A program made the position numbers and the translations under genes. Positions 1 to 7,714 of a stretch of DNA of 64,000 bases are shown here, piece after piece. The DNA is from JBDHWG01 sp046328525 (GTDB lineage: Bacteria; Chloroflexota; Anaerolineae; Epilineales; JAHCIE01): the NCBI GenBank assembly GCA_046328525.1, contig JAXLWK010000003.1, positions 868,001-932,000 of the forward strand. The letters are read 5' to 3'. Numbering within the stretch: position 1 is the first letter of the stretch; each line of letters opens with the position of its first letter. A model generated the notes under the pieces. That model was given only the letters and a program-made list of their open reading frames with translations. It was not told where the DNA came from and made no database searches.

Positions 1-2
1 CG

Positions 3-365
3 AACGCCTTCGCCCCAGAGCACCTGTGCCTGCTGACGCGCGACCCGTGGCGACTCGTCGGCCGCGTCCGCCATGCCGGCGGCATCTTCGTCGGCGAGGC
101 GTCGTCCGAGGCCCTGGGCGATTACATCTACGGCCCCAGCCATATCATGCCCACGAGCCGCACGGCGCGCTTCACATCCCCCATCCACGTGCGCGACTTC
201 CTGAAGGTTATCTCCGTCTTTGGCGCGAGCCTGCCGGTGCACAACGCCCTGGCGCCGGCGGCCATCGAGCTGGCCGAGGCCGAGGGGCTGACGGCCCACG
301 CCGCCGCGCTACGGCAGCGGCTCGACACGGCGGACGGGCGAGGGGTGGAGGAGCGGCATGAGTGA
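3..365 (+). CDS. hisD: histidinol dehydrogenase, C-terminal part (5' end outside window)
   Basis: Histidinol dehydrogenase does the last two steps of histidine synthesis, oxidising L-histidinol to L-histidine with NAD+ and zinc. Only the last 120 residues are here; the frame is open to the window edge. The fragment shows the family's C-terminal signature: APEHL, then GGIFVGE, EALGDYIYGPSH, PTSRTARF and a DFLKV segment. His/Glu residues in APEHL belong to the catalytic and zinc-binding region of the family. The stop overlaps the next start by 8 bases, so it is translationally coupled to the DraG-like gene. hisG and the rest of hisD presumably lie upstream. Confidence 0.95.
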   Translation, partial: NAFAPEHLCLLTRDPWRLVGRVRHAGGIFVGEASSEALGDYIYGPSHIMPTSRTARFTSPIHVRDFLKVISVFGASLPVHNALAPAAIELAEAEGLTAHAAALRQRLDTADGRGVEERHE

Positions 366-1587
366 GACGGGCGCGGCGGCCAACCCCGCGCCGGACGCGG
401 ACATCCTCGCGCCGCCCGCCTCGGCGGAGGTCGGCCGCGTCGTCGGCGCGATGCTCGGCCTGGCGATCGGCGACGCCCTCGGCGCACCCTTCGAGGGCTG
501 GCCGCCGCAGCGCATTGTCGAGCGCCTGGGAGCGGTGGACGACTACGTGGACCTGGAGCGCCTGCCCGGCCTGTACACCGCGCGCACTCAGCAGGCGCTC
601 TGTCTGCTCGACGCGCTTCTGGAAGAAGGCGGCTTCAGCCCCGACGCCCTGGCGCTCCGCCTCGTCGCCATGAGCAAGGCGCTGCACCAGAAATGGCCGA
701 TCTACGGCGCGTTCCGCGCGACGAGCCGCGGCTTCCGTGACGCCGTGGACCGGCTGGCCGACGGCGTGGCGTGGCGGGAGAGCGGGACGCTCAGCGCGGG
801 CAACGATCCGGCGCTGCGTGTCGTGCCGCTCGCCCTGTGGAGCCGCGACCATCGCGTCGTGCAGTTCCGCGAGGACGTGATCGAGTCGGCGTGGATCACT
901 CACCGCGACCCGCGCGCCCTGGCCGGCGCCCTCGCCTTCGGCTTCGCCATGGTGCACGTCGTCAACATGGACCGCCCGGCGCAGTTCGACGCTCGCACGT
1001 TCCTCCGCACCGTCGCCGACTTCACCCGGGATGCCGAGGCTGTGATCGCCAAGCGCTGGCTGGCGGCTGACCTGAAGCTGCCCCACGATGCCGTGCACGA
1101 CGTCAGCAATGTTCTGAAGCGAGGCGACGGCTGGCTCGGGCTGTCCCCCGTCGGCCTGGTCGAGCAGGTCACGCGCTTCGCCCGGCCCCTGGGCGACCGC
1201 GATGTGCGCGGTACGTCGCCCTTCGTCGTGGCGTCCCTGACCACGGCCCTCGTCACCTTCGCGCAGCTGGCCGCGACACCGCAGGACGCGCTCATCGCGG
1301 CGGTCAACCTGGGCGGCGACACGTCCGGCATCGGGGGAATGGTGGGCGCGCTGGCCGGCGGGTTGCACGGCATGCGCGCCTTTCGAGACACCTGGGCGCG
1401 CGGACTGAGGAATGGGGCGGCCATCCGTCGGCGCGCCGAGAGCCTGGCCGTGGGCGAGGGACTGCCGGCGGGAGCGCCGCGCCTCGTGCGCATGGAGAGC
1501 GTCCTGACCGACGCCGAGATCCCGCGCCTCAAAGCGCGTCACAGCCGACCACATAGCGAGGAAGACCGAGGCCACGATGACATCTGA
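358..1587 (+). CDS. DraG-like ADP-ribosylglycohydrolase-fold protein, metal site degenerate
   Basis: 409 residues. The fold is recognisable from the N-terminal motif GAMLGLAIGDALGAPFEGW (residues 30-48) and the C-terminal NLGGDTSGIGG...GALAGG motif (Asp321). Active DraG/ARH enzymes bind two Mg2+ through a Thr-Asp-Asp motif and a GGDTDT motif and remove ADP-ribose from proteins or other acceptors. Here the first motif reads YTARTQQAL (residues 73-81), so both Asp are replaced, and the second reads GGDTSG, losing another Asp. Catalysis in the normal way is therefore doubtful; a binding or regulatory role is possible. The gene overlaps hisD by 8 bases and hisC by 11, so it is fully embedded in the his operon. 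Confidence 0.8.
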   Translation: MSETGAAANPAPDADILAPPASAEVGRVVGAMLGLAIGDALGAPFEGWPPQRIVERLGAVDDYVDLERLPGLYTARTQQALCLLDALLEEGGFSPDALALRLVAMSKALHQKWPIYGAFRATSRGFRDAVDRLADGVAWRESGTLSAGNDPALRVVPLALWSRDHRVVQFREDVIESAWITHRDPRALAGALAFGFAMVHVVNMDRPAQFDARTFLRTVADFTRDAEAVIAKRWLAADLKLPHDAVHDVSNVLKRGDGWLGLSPVGLVEQVTRFARPLGDRDVRGTSPFVVASLTTALVTFAQLAATPQDALIAAVNLGGDTSGIGGMVGALAGGLHGMRAFRDTWARGLRNGAAIRRRAESLAVGEGLPAGAPRLVRMESVLTDAEIPRLKARHSRPHSEEDRGHDDI

Positions 1588-2662
1588 GACGCTCACCACC
1601 ACAGCTGCCCGCTTCGCCAGGCCCGAAGTTCGCGGCCTGAGCGCGTACCATCTCGACCCGCACACGGTCAGCATCAAGCTGAACCAGAATGAGAACGCGG
1701 CCGGCTTCCCCGACGAGCTGAAAGAGGCTGTTTGGGAGCGCATCCGCGACCTGGACTGGGCGCGCTATCCCGACTTCCACCTGACCGCCATCACGCAACG
1801 GCTCGCGGCGCACGCCGGTGTTCCGCCGGACTGGATTCTGGTCGGCAACGGCTCCAACGAAGTGCTGCAGATGACCCTCCTGACCACCGTCGGGCGGGGC
1901 GACAGCGTCGTCATCCCGGTGCCGACGTTCACGCTCTACAAACTCCAGGCGACGGCGATGGGCGCGGCGGTACACACCTTGCAACTCCAGCCCGACCAGG
2001 ACTTCGCCCTCTCGGCCGCGGATGTGATTGACCTGGCGCGGCGGCACGCGGCGAAGGTTGTCGTCGTCTGCTCGCCCAATAATCCGACCGGCGCGCGCTA
2101 TGGCGAAGACACGCTGGGCGAGATCTGCGCCAACGTAGACGGCCTGGTGCTGCTCGACGAAGCGTACCGCGAGTTCTGCGACCAGGACCTCGTGCCACTC
2201 CTGGCGGAGCACGACAACATCGTCCTGTTCCGCACATTCTCGAAGGCGCTCGCCATGGCTGGCCTGCGCGTCGGCTACTGCATCGCCCCCCCGGCCCTGG
2301 CGCGGGAAATCGGCAAAGTCAAGCTGCCCTACGCCCTCAACATCGTGTCCGAGGCCGTGACCCTGGCCGCCCTGGACCGGCCCGACCTGTTTGCGCCGAC
2401 GATTGAGACGGCGCGCGCCGAGCGTGCGCGCGTCAGCGCCGCCCTCGGGGCCATGCCTGGCGTGCGGGTCTACCCATCGGCGGCGAATTTCGTGCTGGCG
2501 CGCTTCGACGCCGGCGCGGCCCACGTATTCGACGGCCTGCTGGCCCACAGCATCCTTGTGCGCGACGTCAGCCACTATCCGGGCCTGGCGAACCACCTGC
2601 GAATTAGCGTTGGGACGCCGGCCGAGAATGACGCGCTCCTCACAGCGCTGCGCGAGATGTAA
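1577..2662 (+). CDS. hisC: histidinol-phosphate aminotransferase
   Basis: PLP enzyme, fold type I, 361 residues, which is the usual length. It transfers an amino group from glutamate to imidazole-acetol phosphate. Visible motifs are KLNQNENAAGFP near residue 37, VGNGSNEVL, the CSPNNPTG loop, LLDEAYREF with the PLP-pyridine Asp, and RTFSKALAMAGLRVGY containing the Schiff-base Lys. The start ATG lies inside the end of the DraG-like gene (11-base overlap). Expected product given the neighbours; alternative amino acid specificity cannot be excluded from motifs alone, but a his operon position makes HisC by far the best reading. Confidence 0.95.
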   Translation: MTSETLTTTAARFARPEVRGLSAYHLDPHTVSIKLNQNENAAGFPDELKEAVWERIRDLDWARYPDFHLTAITQRLAAHAGVPPDWILVGNGSNEVLQMTLLTTVGRGDSVVIPVPTFTLYKLQATAMGAAVHTLQLQPDQDFALSAADVIDLARRHAAKVVVVCSPNNPTGARYGEDTLGEICANVDGLVLLDEAYREFCDQDLVPLLAEHDNIVLFRTFSKALAMAGLRVGYCIAPPALAREIGKVKLPYALNIVSEAVTLAALDRPDLFAPTIETARAERARVSAALGAMPGVRVYPSAANFVLARFDAGAAHVFDGLLAHSILVRDVSHYPGLANHLRISVGTPAENDALLTALREM

Positions 2663-2725
2663 CCGAAACCAAACGCCTATTGATTCTGACTATCTTTCAG
2701 CGCACAGCGCGCTCAAGGAGCGAGA

Positions 2726-4078
2726 ATGATTCCCGCACAACCCATCAACATACACTGCCCGCAGTGCGGCCAGTCGTTCACGGCCGACGTTCAGACGATC
2801 GTGGATGTCGGCGAGAACCCCCGCCTCAAGGAAGCGCTGCTCGGCGGCACGCTCAACATCTTCGCCTGCCCGAACTGCGGGGCGCGCGGCCGCCTCGGCA
2901 CGCCGCTGTTCTACCACGACCCCGCCCGGGAGTTGGCAATCGCCTACATCCCCATGGAGCTGAACCTGGCGGGACCGGACCAGGAGAAGCTCATCGGCAG
3001 CCTGAGCAACGCCCTGATTGACGCCCTGCCCGCCGAGAAGCGCAGGTTCTACATTCTCAGCCCGCGCACCGCTCTCACCTGGCAGGGGCTTATCGAGATG
3101 ATCCTCGAGGCCGACGGCATCACGCGGGAGATGATCGAGGAGCAGGCGCAGCGGGTGCGCGTGTTGACCGACATGATTGACGCCGTGGGGCGCGATGATG
3201 TCCTCAACACACTCATCGCCGACAACCAGGAGATGCTAGACTACGACTTCTTCCTGCTGATCGCGGGCGCTCTCGAAGAAGCCCAGGTCACGGGCGACGA
3301 GCTGCGCGCGCGCCGCCTCACCAAGCTGCGCGACCGTCTGCTGGCCGAGGTCAGCGAGGAGGAAGGGCCGCTGCCCGCGCCGATGTCTGAGAACGTCTCG
3401 CCTAGCGAAGCCGTAGACATGTTCCTGGCGCTGCCCGAAGAGGAGATCCTGCCCAACGTCGCGGCGAACCGGCCGCTGCTGGACTACACGTTCTTCCAGA
3501 CCCTCACCGGACGCATCGAGGCCGCCGAGGGCACGGGCGATGTCGAGGAGGCAGCGCGCCTGAAGACCCTACGCCAGCGCATCCTGGACGCCAGCGAGAC
3601 GGTAGACCGCGAGATGGAGGCCAGCCTGCGCCACGGCGCAAACCTGCTGGCCCAGATTCTGGAGAGCCACGACCCGCAGCAGGTCATCCAGGAGCACCTG
3701 GAGGAAATTGACGACGCCTTCCTGCTGGTGCTGAGCGCGAACATCAACCAGGCCCATCAGGACGGCAAGACCGAAATCGCCGAGGCATTGGAGGGCCTAT
3801 ACGCCTATATCCTGTCCCGCCTCGAAGCCAAGCTGCCGCCGGAACTCCAGATCGTCAACCGCCTCCTACGCCTCGACGACGCCGATCAGCGCGCCGAGGT
3901 GCTGGAGAGCGAGGCGAGTCTCGTCTCGCCCGAGTTGGCCGACCTGTTCGACCGTATCGCGGAGGATAGTCTCGCCCGCAACCGGCCCGATGTCGCGGAG
4001 CAGGCGCGGACGGTCGCGGCCGAGGTCCGCGCGCGGCTGGGCAGCGGCGCTACGACGGCCGGCGAGCCGAAGGCGTAA
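2726..4078 (+). CDS. CpXC domain protein
   Basis: 450 residues. The N-terminal 70 residues form a CpXC-type zinc-ribbon-like domain: CPQC at 11-14 and CPNC at 48-51, then a beta-rich stretch (LGTPLFYHDPARELAIAYIP). The remaining ~370 residues are acidic, helical and repetitive, with two similar segments that read MLDYDFFLLIAGALEEAQVTGD and LLDYTFFQTLTGRIEAAEGTGD (shortened here), suggesting an internal helical repeat. Biochemical function is unknown. A clear AAGGAG ribosome site precedes ATG, and the gene ends two bases before hisB, so it is co-transcribed with histidine genes. The family is not otherwise linked to histidine synthesis as far as I know. Confidence 0.8.
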   Translation: MIPAQPINIHCPQCGQSFTADVQTIVDVGENPRLKEALLGGTLNIFACPNCGARGRLGTPLFYHDPARELAIAYIPMELNLAGPDQEKLIGSLSNALIDALPAEKRRFYILSPRTALTWQGLIEMILEADGITREMIEEQAQRVRVLTDMIDAVGRDDVLNTLIADNQEMLDYDFFLLIAGALEEAQVTGDELRARRLTKLRDRLLAEVSEEEGPLPAPMSENVSPSEAVDMFLALPEEEILPNVAANRPLLDYTFFQTLTGRIEAAEGTGDVEEAARLKTLRQRILDASETVDREMEASLRHGANLLAQILESHDPQQVIQEHLEEIDDAFLLVLSANINQAHQDGKTEIAEALEGLYAYILSRLEAKLPPELQIVNRLLRLDDADQRAEVLESEASLVSPELADLFDRIAEDSLARNRPDVAEQARTVAAEVRARLGSGATTAGEPKA

Positions 4079-4080
4079 CC

Positions 4081-4695
4081 ATGGGCGCACAGGACATCGC
4101 CCCAACACGGATGGCACGGGTAGAGCGCACGACCGCTGAGACGAGTGTGGATGTGACGCTCGCCCTCGACGGCACAGGCTCCGCCGATGTCAGCACCGGC
4201 GTGGGTTTCTTCGACCACATGCTCGTCCTGCTGGCCCACCACAGCCTGGTGGACCTCACTGTCCGCGCCCAGGGCGACACCCAGGTAGACGACCACCACA
4301 CCGTCGAGGACGTTGGCATCGCCCTCGGTCAGGCGCTCTTGCAAGCCCTGGGCGCGCGCAGCGGCATTCGGCGCTACGGGCACGCCCTCACCCCGATGGA
4401 CGAGGCCCTGGCGATGGTGGCGATGGACCTGTCGGGGCGGCCGACCCTGGCGTTCGACGCCGCATTTCCGTCGGCCAAGATCGGGACGTTCGACACGGAG
4501 CTGGTGCGGGAGTTCTTCAACGCCGTGGCCGTCAATGGCCGCATGACGCTCCACGTGCGCGTCCTGGCCGGCCTGAACAGCCACCACATCGCCGAGGCCG
4601 TCTTCAAGGGCTTCGGCCACGCACTTCGGGACGCCATCGCCGCCGATCCGCGCCGCGGCGGCGTCCCCAGCACGAAAGGCTCGCTCGAAAGCTGA
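4081..4695 (+). CDS. hisB: imidazoleglycerol-phosphate dehydratase
   Basis: Monofunctional HisB (204 residues), the manganese enzyme that dehydrates imidazoleglycerol phosphate to imidazole-acetol phosphate. Family motifs: RVERTTAET, STGVGFFDHML, DDHHTVEDVGIALGQAL and SHHIAEAVFKGFGHALRDA, which carry the His/Glu metal ligands. The N-terminal start at 4081 sits two bases after the CpXC stop; an internal ATG at 4111 would give a more typical N-terminus but has no visible ribosome site, so I keep the first. No phosphatase domain is present, so histidinol phosphatase must be encoded elsewhere. Confidence 0.95.
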   Translation: MGAQDIAPTRMARVERTTAETSVDVTLALDGTGSADVSTGVGFFDHMLVLLAHHSLVDLTVRAQGDTQVDDHHTVEDVGIALGQALLQALGARSGIRRYGHALTPMDEALAMVAMDLSGRPTLAFDAAFPSAKIGTFDTELVREFFNAVAVNGRMTLHVRVLAGLNSHHIAEAVFKGFGHALRDAIAADPRRGGVPSTKGSLES

Positions 4696-4702
4696 CACAG
4701 AC

Positions 4703-4724
4703 GTAGCAGCGACTTCCAGTCGCT
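4703..4724. repeat. small GTAGC-type palindromic repeat in the hisB-hisH gap
   Basis: GTAGC followed by a 7-bp stem AGCGACT / AGTCGCT around a TCC loop. It resembles the hairpin at 15594-15614 (GTAGC, stem GCCGACT / AGTCGGC, loop TT), so it looks like a member of a dispersed hairpin family rather than a gene-specific element. It lies between two genes that must be co-transcribed, so it is unlikely to be a strong terminator. Confidence 0.5.
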
Positions 4725-4740
4725 CTCGCGGAGGACCTGC

Positions 4741-5370
4741 ATGCTCGCCATTGTGGACTACGGAGTATCCAACCTGCGCTCGGTGCAGAAAGCGTTCGAG
4801 CACGAGACCCGCAACGTCGTGGTCACCGGCGATCCGCGCCGCATCGCGGACGCCGAAGCGATTGTGTTTCCCGGCCAGGGCGCGTTCGGCGACTCGATGC
4901 GCCACCTGCGCGCGCACGGCCTGGTCGAGCCGCTGCGCGAGGCCGTGCTGAGCGGCAAGCCATTCTTCGGCATCTGCCTCGGCCTCCAGATGCTCTTCGA
5001 GGAAAGCGATGAGATGGGTCTCCACCAGGGCCTCGGCGTGCTGCCGGGCCGCGTCGAGCGGCTGCGCACCGCCGAGAAGATCCCCCACATCGGCTGGAAC
5101 CAGATACACCCCGTCCGGGATCACCCGCTGCTGGCGGGCATTGTGTCGGGCGCCTACGCCTATTTCGATCACTCCTACGCCGTCTGTCCGTCGGATGCGA
5201 GCCTCACGCTGGCGACCACCGACTACGGCAGCGACATCGTGTGCGCCGTCGCCCGCGACAACATCATGGCCGTTCAGTTCCACCCGGAGAAGAGCCAGAC
5301 CGTCGGCCTGCGCATCGTGCGCAACTTCGTGGCGCTGGTCGCCGCCGGGCGGGAGGCTGCCCGTGCCTGA
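4741..5370 (+). CDS. hisH: imidazole glycerol phosphate synthase, glutaminase subunit
   Basis: Class I glutamine amidotransferase, 209 residues. It releases ammonia from glutamine for HisF, with which it forms the heterodimeric IGP synthase. The catalytic triad is visible: the nucleophilic Cys in FFGICLGLQMLFEES (about residue 83), and His/Glu in VQFHPEKSQT near residue 181. The N-terminus MLAIVDYGVSNLRSV is typical. It overlaps the following NUDIX gene by 8 bases. A GGAGG ribosome site stands just upstream of ATG. Confidence 0.95.
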   Translation: MLAIVDYGVSNLRSVQKAFEHETRNVVVTGDPRRIADAEAIVFPGQGAFGDSMRHLRAHGLVEPLREAVLSGKPFFGICLGLQMLFEESDEMGLHQGLGVLPGRVERLRTAEKIPHIGWNQIHPVRDHPLLAGIVSGAYAYFDHSYAVCPSDASLTLATTDYGSDIVCAVARDNIMAVQFHPEKSQTVGLRIVRNFVALVAAGREAARA

Positions 5371-5935
5371 ACGCAACGACGACGAGCCGGGCAAGGGGTG
5401 GGACACGCTGTCGCGGCGTCTCATCTACGACAGCGCTCCGTGGCTCACGCTCTGGGAGGAACACGTCCGCCTGCCCAACGGCGCTGAGATCCCGGGCTTC
5501 ATCGTCTGGAAGGACCGCGATGTGGCGATGGTCTTTGCCACGACGGCCAACGGGCAGGTCCCCCTGGTCAGCCAGTACCGCCACGGCATCCGCCAGACGA
5601 GCCTCGACCTCCCCGCCGGCTATCTAGACGAAGGCGAGGACCCGTTGACGGCGGCGCAGCGCGAGCTTGAGGAGGAAACCGGCTATGTCGGCGGCGCGTG
5701 GCGCTACCTGGGCGCGCTGTGGCGCAACAGCACGCGCGGCAACCAGCGTCTCTTCGTCTACTTCGCCGAGGGCGTCCACCAGGGCGCGGCCCCGCACCTG
5801 GACGAGACCGAGGACATTGATGTTCACCTCGTGGCCCTGGAGGAGTTGGAACACCTGGCGATCTCGGCGCAGCTTGGCGGCATCAGCTCGACCGCCGTCG
5901 CCCTCTGGGGCCTGACCCTGCTGAGGCAGGCATGA
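5363..5935 (+). CDS. NUDIX hydrolase, ADP-ribose pyrophosphatase-like
   Basis: 190 residues from a GTG start that overlaps hisH by 8 bases; it overlaps hisA by 4 (ATGA). The complete NUDIX box is present: GYLDEGEDPLTAAQRELEEE followed by TGY, matching G-x5-E-x7-REL-x-EE-x-G. The preceding strand pattern (LPNG, VPLVSQYRHGIRQTSLDLPAG) is typical of ADP-ribose pyrophosphatases, which split ADP-ribose into AMP and ribose 5-phosphate. Substrate is inferred from family resemblance only; other NDP-sugars are possible. Ribose 5-phosphate is the precursor of PRPP, the entry metabolite of histidine synthesis, which makes its location suggestive. Reading further upstream in this frame gives only an out-of-frame shadow of hisH. 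Confidence 0.88.
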   Translation: MPERNDDEPGKGWDTLSRRLIYDSAPWLTLWEEHVRLPNGAEIPGFIVWKDRDVAMVFATTANGQVPLVSQYRHGIRQTSLDLPAGYLDEGEDPLTAAQRELEEETGYVGGAWRYLGALWRNSTRGNQRLFVYFAEGVHQGAAPHLDETEDIDVHLVALEELEHLAISAQLGGISSTAVALWGLTLLRQA

Positions 5936-6669
5936 TCATCTATCCGGCGATTGACCTGCGCCAGGGCAAGGCCGTCCGCCTGCGCCAGGGCGACCCGAAC
6001 CAGGCCACCGTCTACGACGCCAACCCCGTCAAGGCGGCCGAGCGCTGGGTGGACCAGGGCGCGCAGTGGCTGCACGTCGTCAACCTCGACGGCGCGTTCG
6101 GCGTCGCCTCCCCTAACTTCAAGGTCCTGGGGCGCATCGCCGACGTCGTGGACGCGCCGATCCAGTTCGGCGGTGGCCTGCGCAGCGTCGAAGCCGTCGA
6201 GGACGCCTTCGACGCTGGCGTCGCCCGCGTCGTCCTCGGCACGGCCGCCATCGCCAATCCGGACCTGCTCAAGCTCGTCCTCGCCAAGTACGGCCCGGAA
6301 AGCGTCGTCGTCGGCCTGGACGCGCGGGACGGCAAGGTGGCGACCCACGGCTGGCAGAACGTCAGCGACGTGCCCGTGCTCGACCTGGCGCGGCGCGTGG
6401 CGAAACTCGGCGTGGCGCTCGCCGTTTACACCGACATCGCTCGGGATGGGATGCTGCAAGGGGTAGACGCTGAGGGGACGGCGGCGCTGGCCGAAGGCAG
6501 CGGGCTAAGCGTCATCGCGTCCGGCGGCGTCGCCAGCCTGGACGACATGCGCCGGCTGCTAGCCCTGGCCGACCGGGGCATCGAGGGCGTCATCATCGGG
6601 CAGGCTCTCTACAGCGGCGCGGTTGCCCTGCCCGACGCCCTTGCTCTCGCCGCCAACACGGAGGCCTAG
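5932..6669 (+). CDS. hisA: ProFAR isomerase
   Basis: 245 residues, a (beta/alpha)8 barrel that isomerises the aminoaldose ProFAR to the aminoketose PRFAR. The two catalytic Asp are visible in IYPAIDLRQGKAVRL near the N-terminus and in YTDIARDGMLQGVD at the centre. Phosphate-binding loops appear as QFGGGLRS and VIASGGV. It shares a 4-base overlap with the NUDIX gene and its stop directly abuts the TTG start of hisF. A single-purpose HisA is most likely; PriA-type dual function is possible but unsupported. Confidence 0.95.
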   Translation: MIIYPAIDLRQGKAVRLRQGDPNQATVYDANPVKAAERWVDQGAQWLHVVNLDGAFGVASPNFKVLGRIADVVDAPIQFGGGLRSVEAVEDAFDAGVARVVLGTAAIANPDLLKLVLAKYGPESVVVGLDARDGKVATHGWQNVSDVPVLDLARRVAKLGVALAVYTDIARDGMLQGVDAEGTAALAEGSGLSVIASGGVASLDDMRRLLALADRGIEGVIIGQALYSGAVALPDALALAANTEA

Positions 6670-7449
6670 TTGCTCGCCAAACGCATCATTCCCTGCCTCG
6701 ACGTGCATCAAGGGCGCGTCGTCAAGGGCATCAACTTCATCAATCTCAGGGACGCCGGCGACCCGGTGGAGCAGGCCGCCATCTACGACGCCGAAGGCGC
6801 CGACGAGCTTGTCTTCCTGGACATTACCGCGTCCCACGAGAGCCGCGACATCATCCTGGATGTGGTGCGCGGCGTCGCCGAGACCGTGTTCATCCCGTTC
6901 ACCGTCGGCGGCGGCGTGCGCACGGTCGAGGACATGCGCGCCCTACTCCAGGCGGGCGCCGACAAGGTCGCCGTCAACACCGCCGCCGTGGAGACACCCG
7001 ACGTCATCAACGCGGGCGCGGAGCGCTTCGGCGCGCAGGCGCTGGTCGTCGCCATTGACGTCCGGCGGCGGCCGGACGGCAGCGGCTGGGAGGTCGTCAC
7101 GCATGGCGGGCGCAAGCCGCGCGGGCTGGACGCCGTCGCGTGGGCCGTCGAGATGGCCGAGCGGGGGGCGGGCGAGATTCTCCTGACGAGCATGGACTGC
7201 GACGGCACCCAGGATGGCTACGACATGGCCCTGACACGCGCCGTCGCCGACGCCGTGCCGATTCCGGTCATCGCCTCCGGCGGCGCCGGCGCACTCGCCC
7301 ACTTCGCCGACGTTCTCACGGACGGCCACGCCGACGCGGCTCTCGCTGCGTCGCTGTTCCACTACCGCCAGCTCAGCATCAGCGATGTCAAGACCTACCT
7401 GGGCGAGCGGGGCGTCCTGGTACGGCGCGACGCGGTGGCCCTGCCGTGA
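6670..7449 (+). CDS. hisF: imidazole glycerol phosphate synthase, cyclase subunit
   Basis: 259 residues, (beta/alpha)8 barrel paralogous to HisA. It uses ammonia from HisH to make imidazole glycerol phosphate and AICAR. The start is TTG immediately after the hisA stop; this gives the canonical LAKRIIPCLDVHQGRVVKG N-terminus with catalytic Asp11. The second catalytic Asp is in ALVVAIDVRR (about residue 133). Phosphate loops are FTVGGGVR and VIASGGAG. AICAR released here is the substrate of PurH encoded three genes downstream. Confidence 0.96.
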   Translation: MLAKRIIPCLDVHQGRVVKGINFINLRDAGDPVEQAAIYDAEGADELVFLDITASHESRDIILDVVRGVAETVFIPFTVGGGVRTVEDMRALLQAGADKVAVNTAAVETPDVINAGAERFGAQALVVAIDVRRRPDGSGWEVVTHGGRKPRGLDAVAWAVEMAERGAGEILLTSMDCDGTQDGYDMALTRAVADAVPIPVIASGGAGALAHFADVLTDGHADAALAASLFHYRQLSISDVKTYLGERGVLVRRDAVALP

Positions 7450-7465
7450 AGATCGGCCGGCTGGC

Positions 7466-7512
7466 AACGGATAGGGTCACGGATTAGCGGATAGGTCCGC
7501 ACCGTATCCGTT
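7466..7512. repeat. structured stem-loop after hisF
   Basis: Outer arms AACGGATA (7466-7473) and TATCCGTT (7505-7512) pair over 8 bp and enclose an inner hairpin with arms GCGGA and TCCGC (7487-7500). The CGGAT motif recurs inside. No T-run follows, so it is not a standard terminator. It may be a REP-like repeat or limit transcription into hisI. Together with the next element it fills the 265-base hisF-hisI gap, where I see no gene. Confidence 0.4.
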
Positions 7513-7565
7513 AAGTGGAAACCTGTTATGACAAGACAGATCGTAGTAGCAACTTATGAAGATCA

Positions 7566-7689
7566 ACTCATTGTTGCCGCAATAGTGCTCGCGCTGGAGA
7601 TGGCTCTCCAGCGCCTCGGGCGGGCGGTGGTAGAGACGCGCCATGGCGCGTCTCTACTCCGCCGCCAGCAGAATGCGGCAACAATGAGT
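7566..7689. repeat. MITE-like nested palindromic element
   Basis: A 124-bp unit bounded by perfect 16-bp inverted repeats, ACTCATTGTTGCCGCA (7566-7581) and its complement (7674-7689). Inside are a 7-bp-stem hairpin (GCTGGAG / CTCCAGC, from about 7593) and a perfect 28-bp palindrome at 7630-7657 with arms beginning GTAGAGACGCG. A close relative of that palindrome, with the same short downstream tail (GCAGRATGCGGC), is at 15538. No transposase or target duplication was identified. It interrupts the his operon between hisF and hisI. Confidence 0.55.
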
Positions 7690-7714
7690 AACGGTTCTTC
7701 AGTCGCTCCGTGCC

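Noticed and set aside
3886..5424. 512-codon minus-strand frame over the CpXC end, hisB and hisH
   Set aside because: Shadow of genes with strong family motifs.
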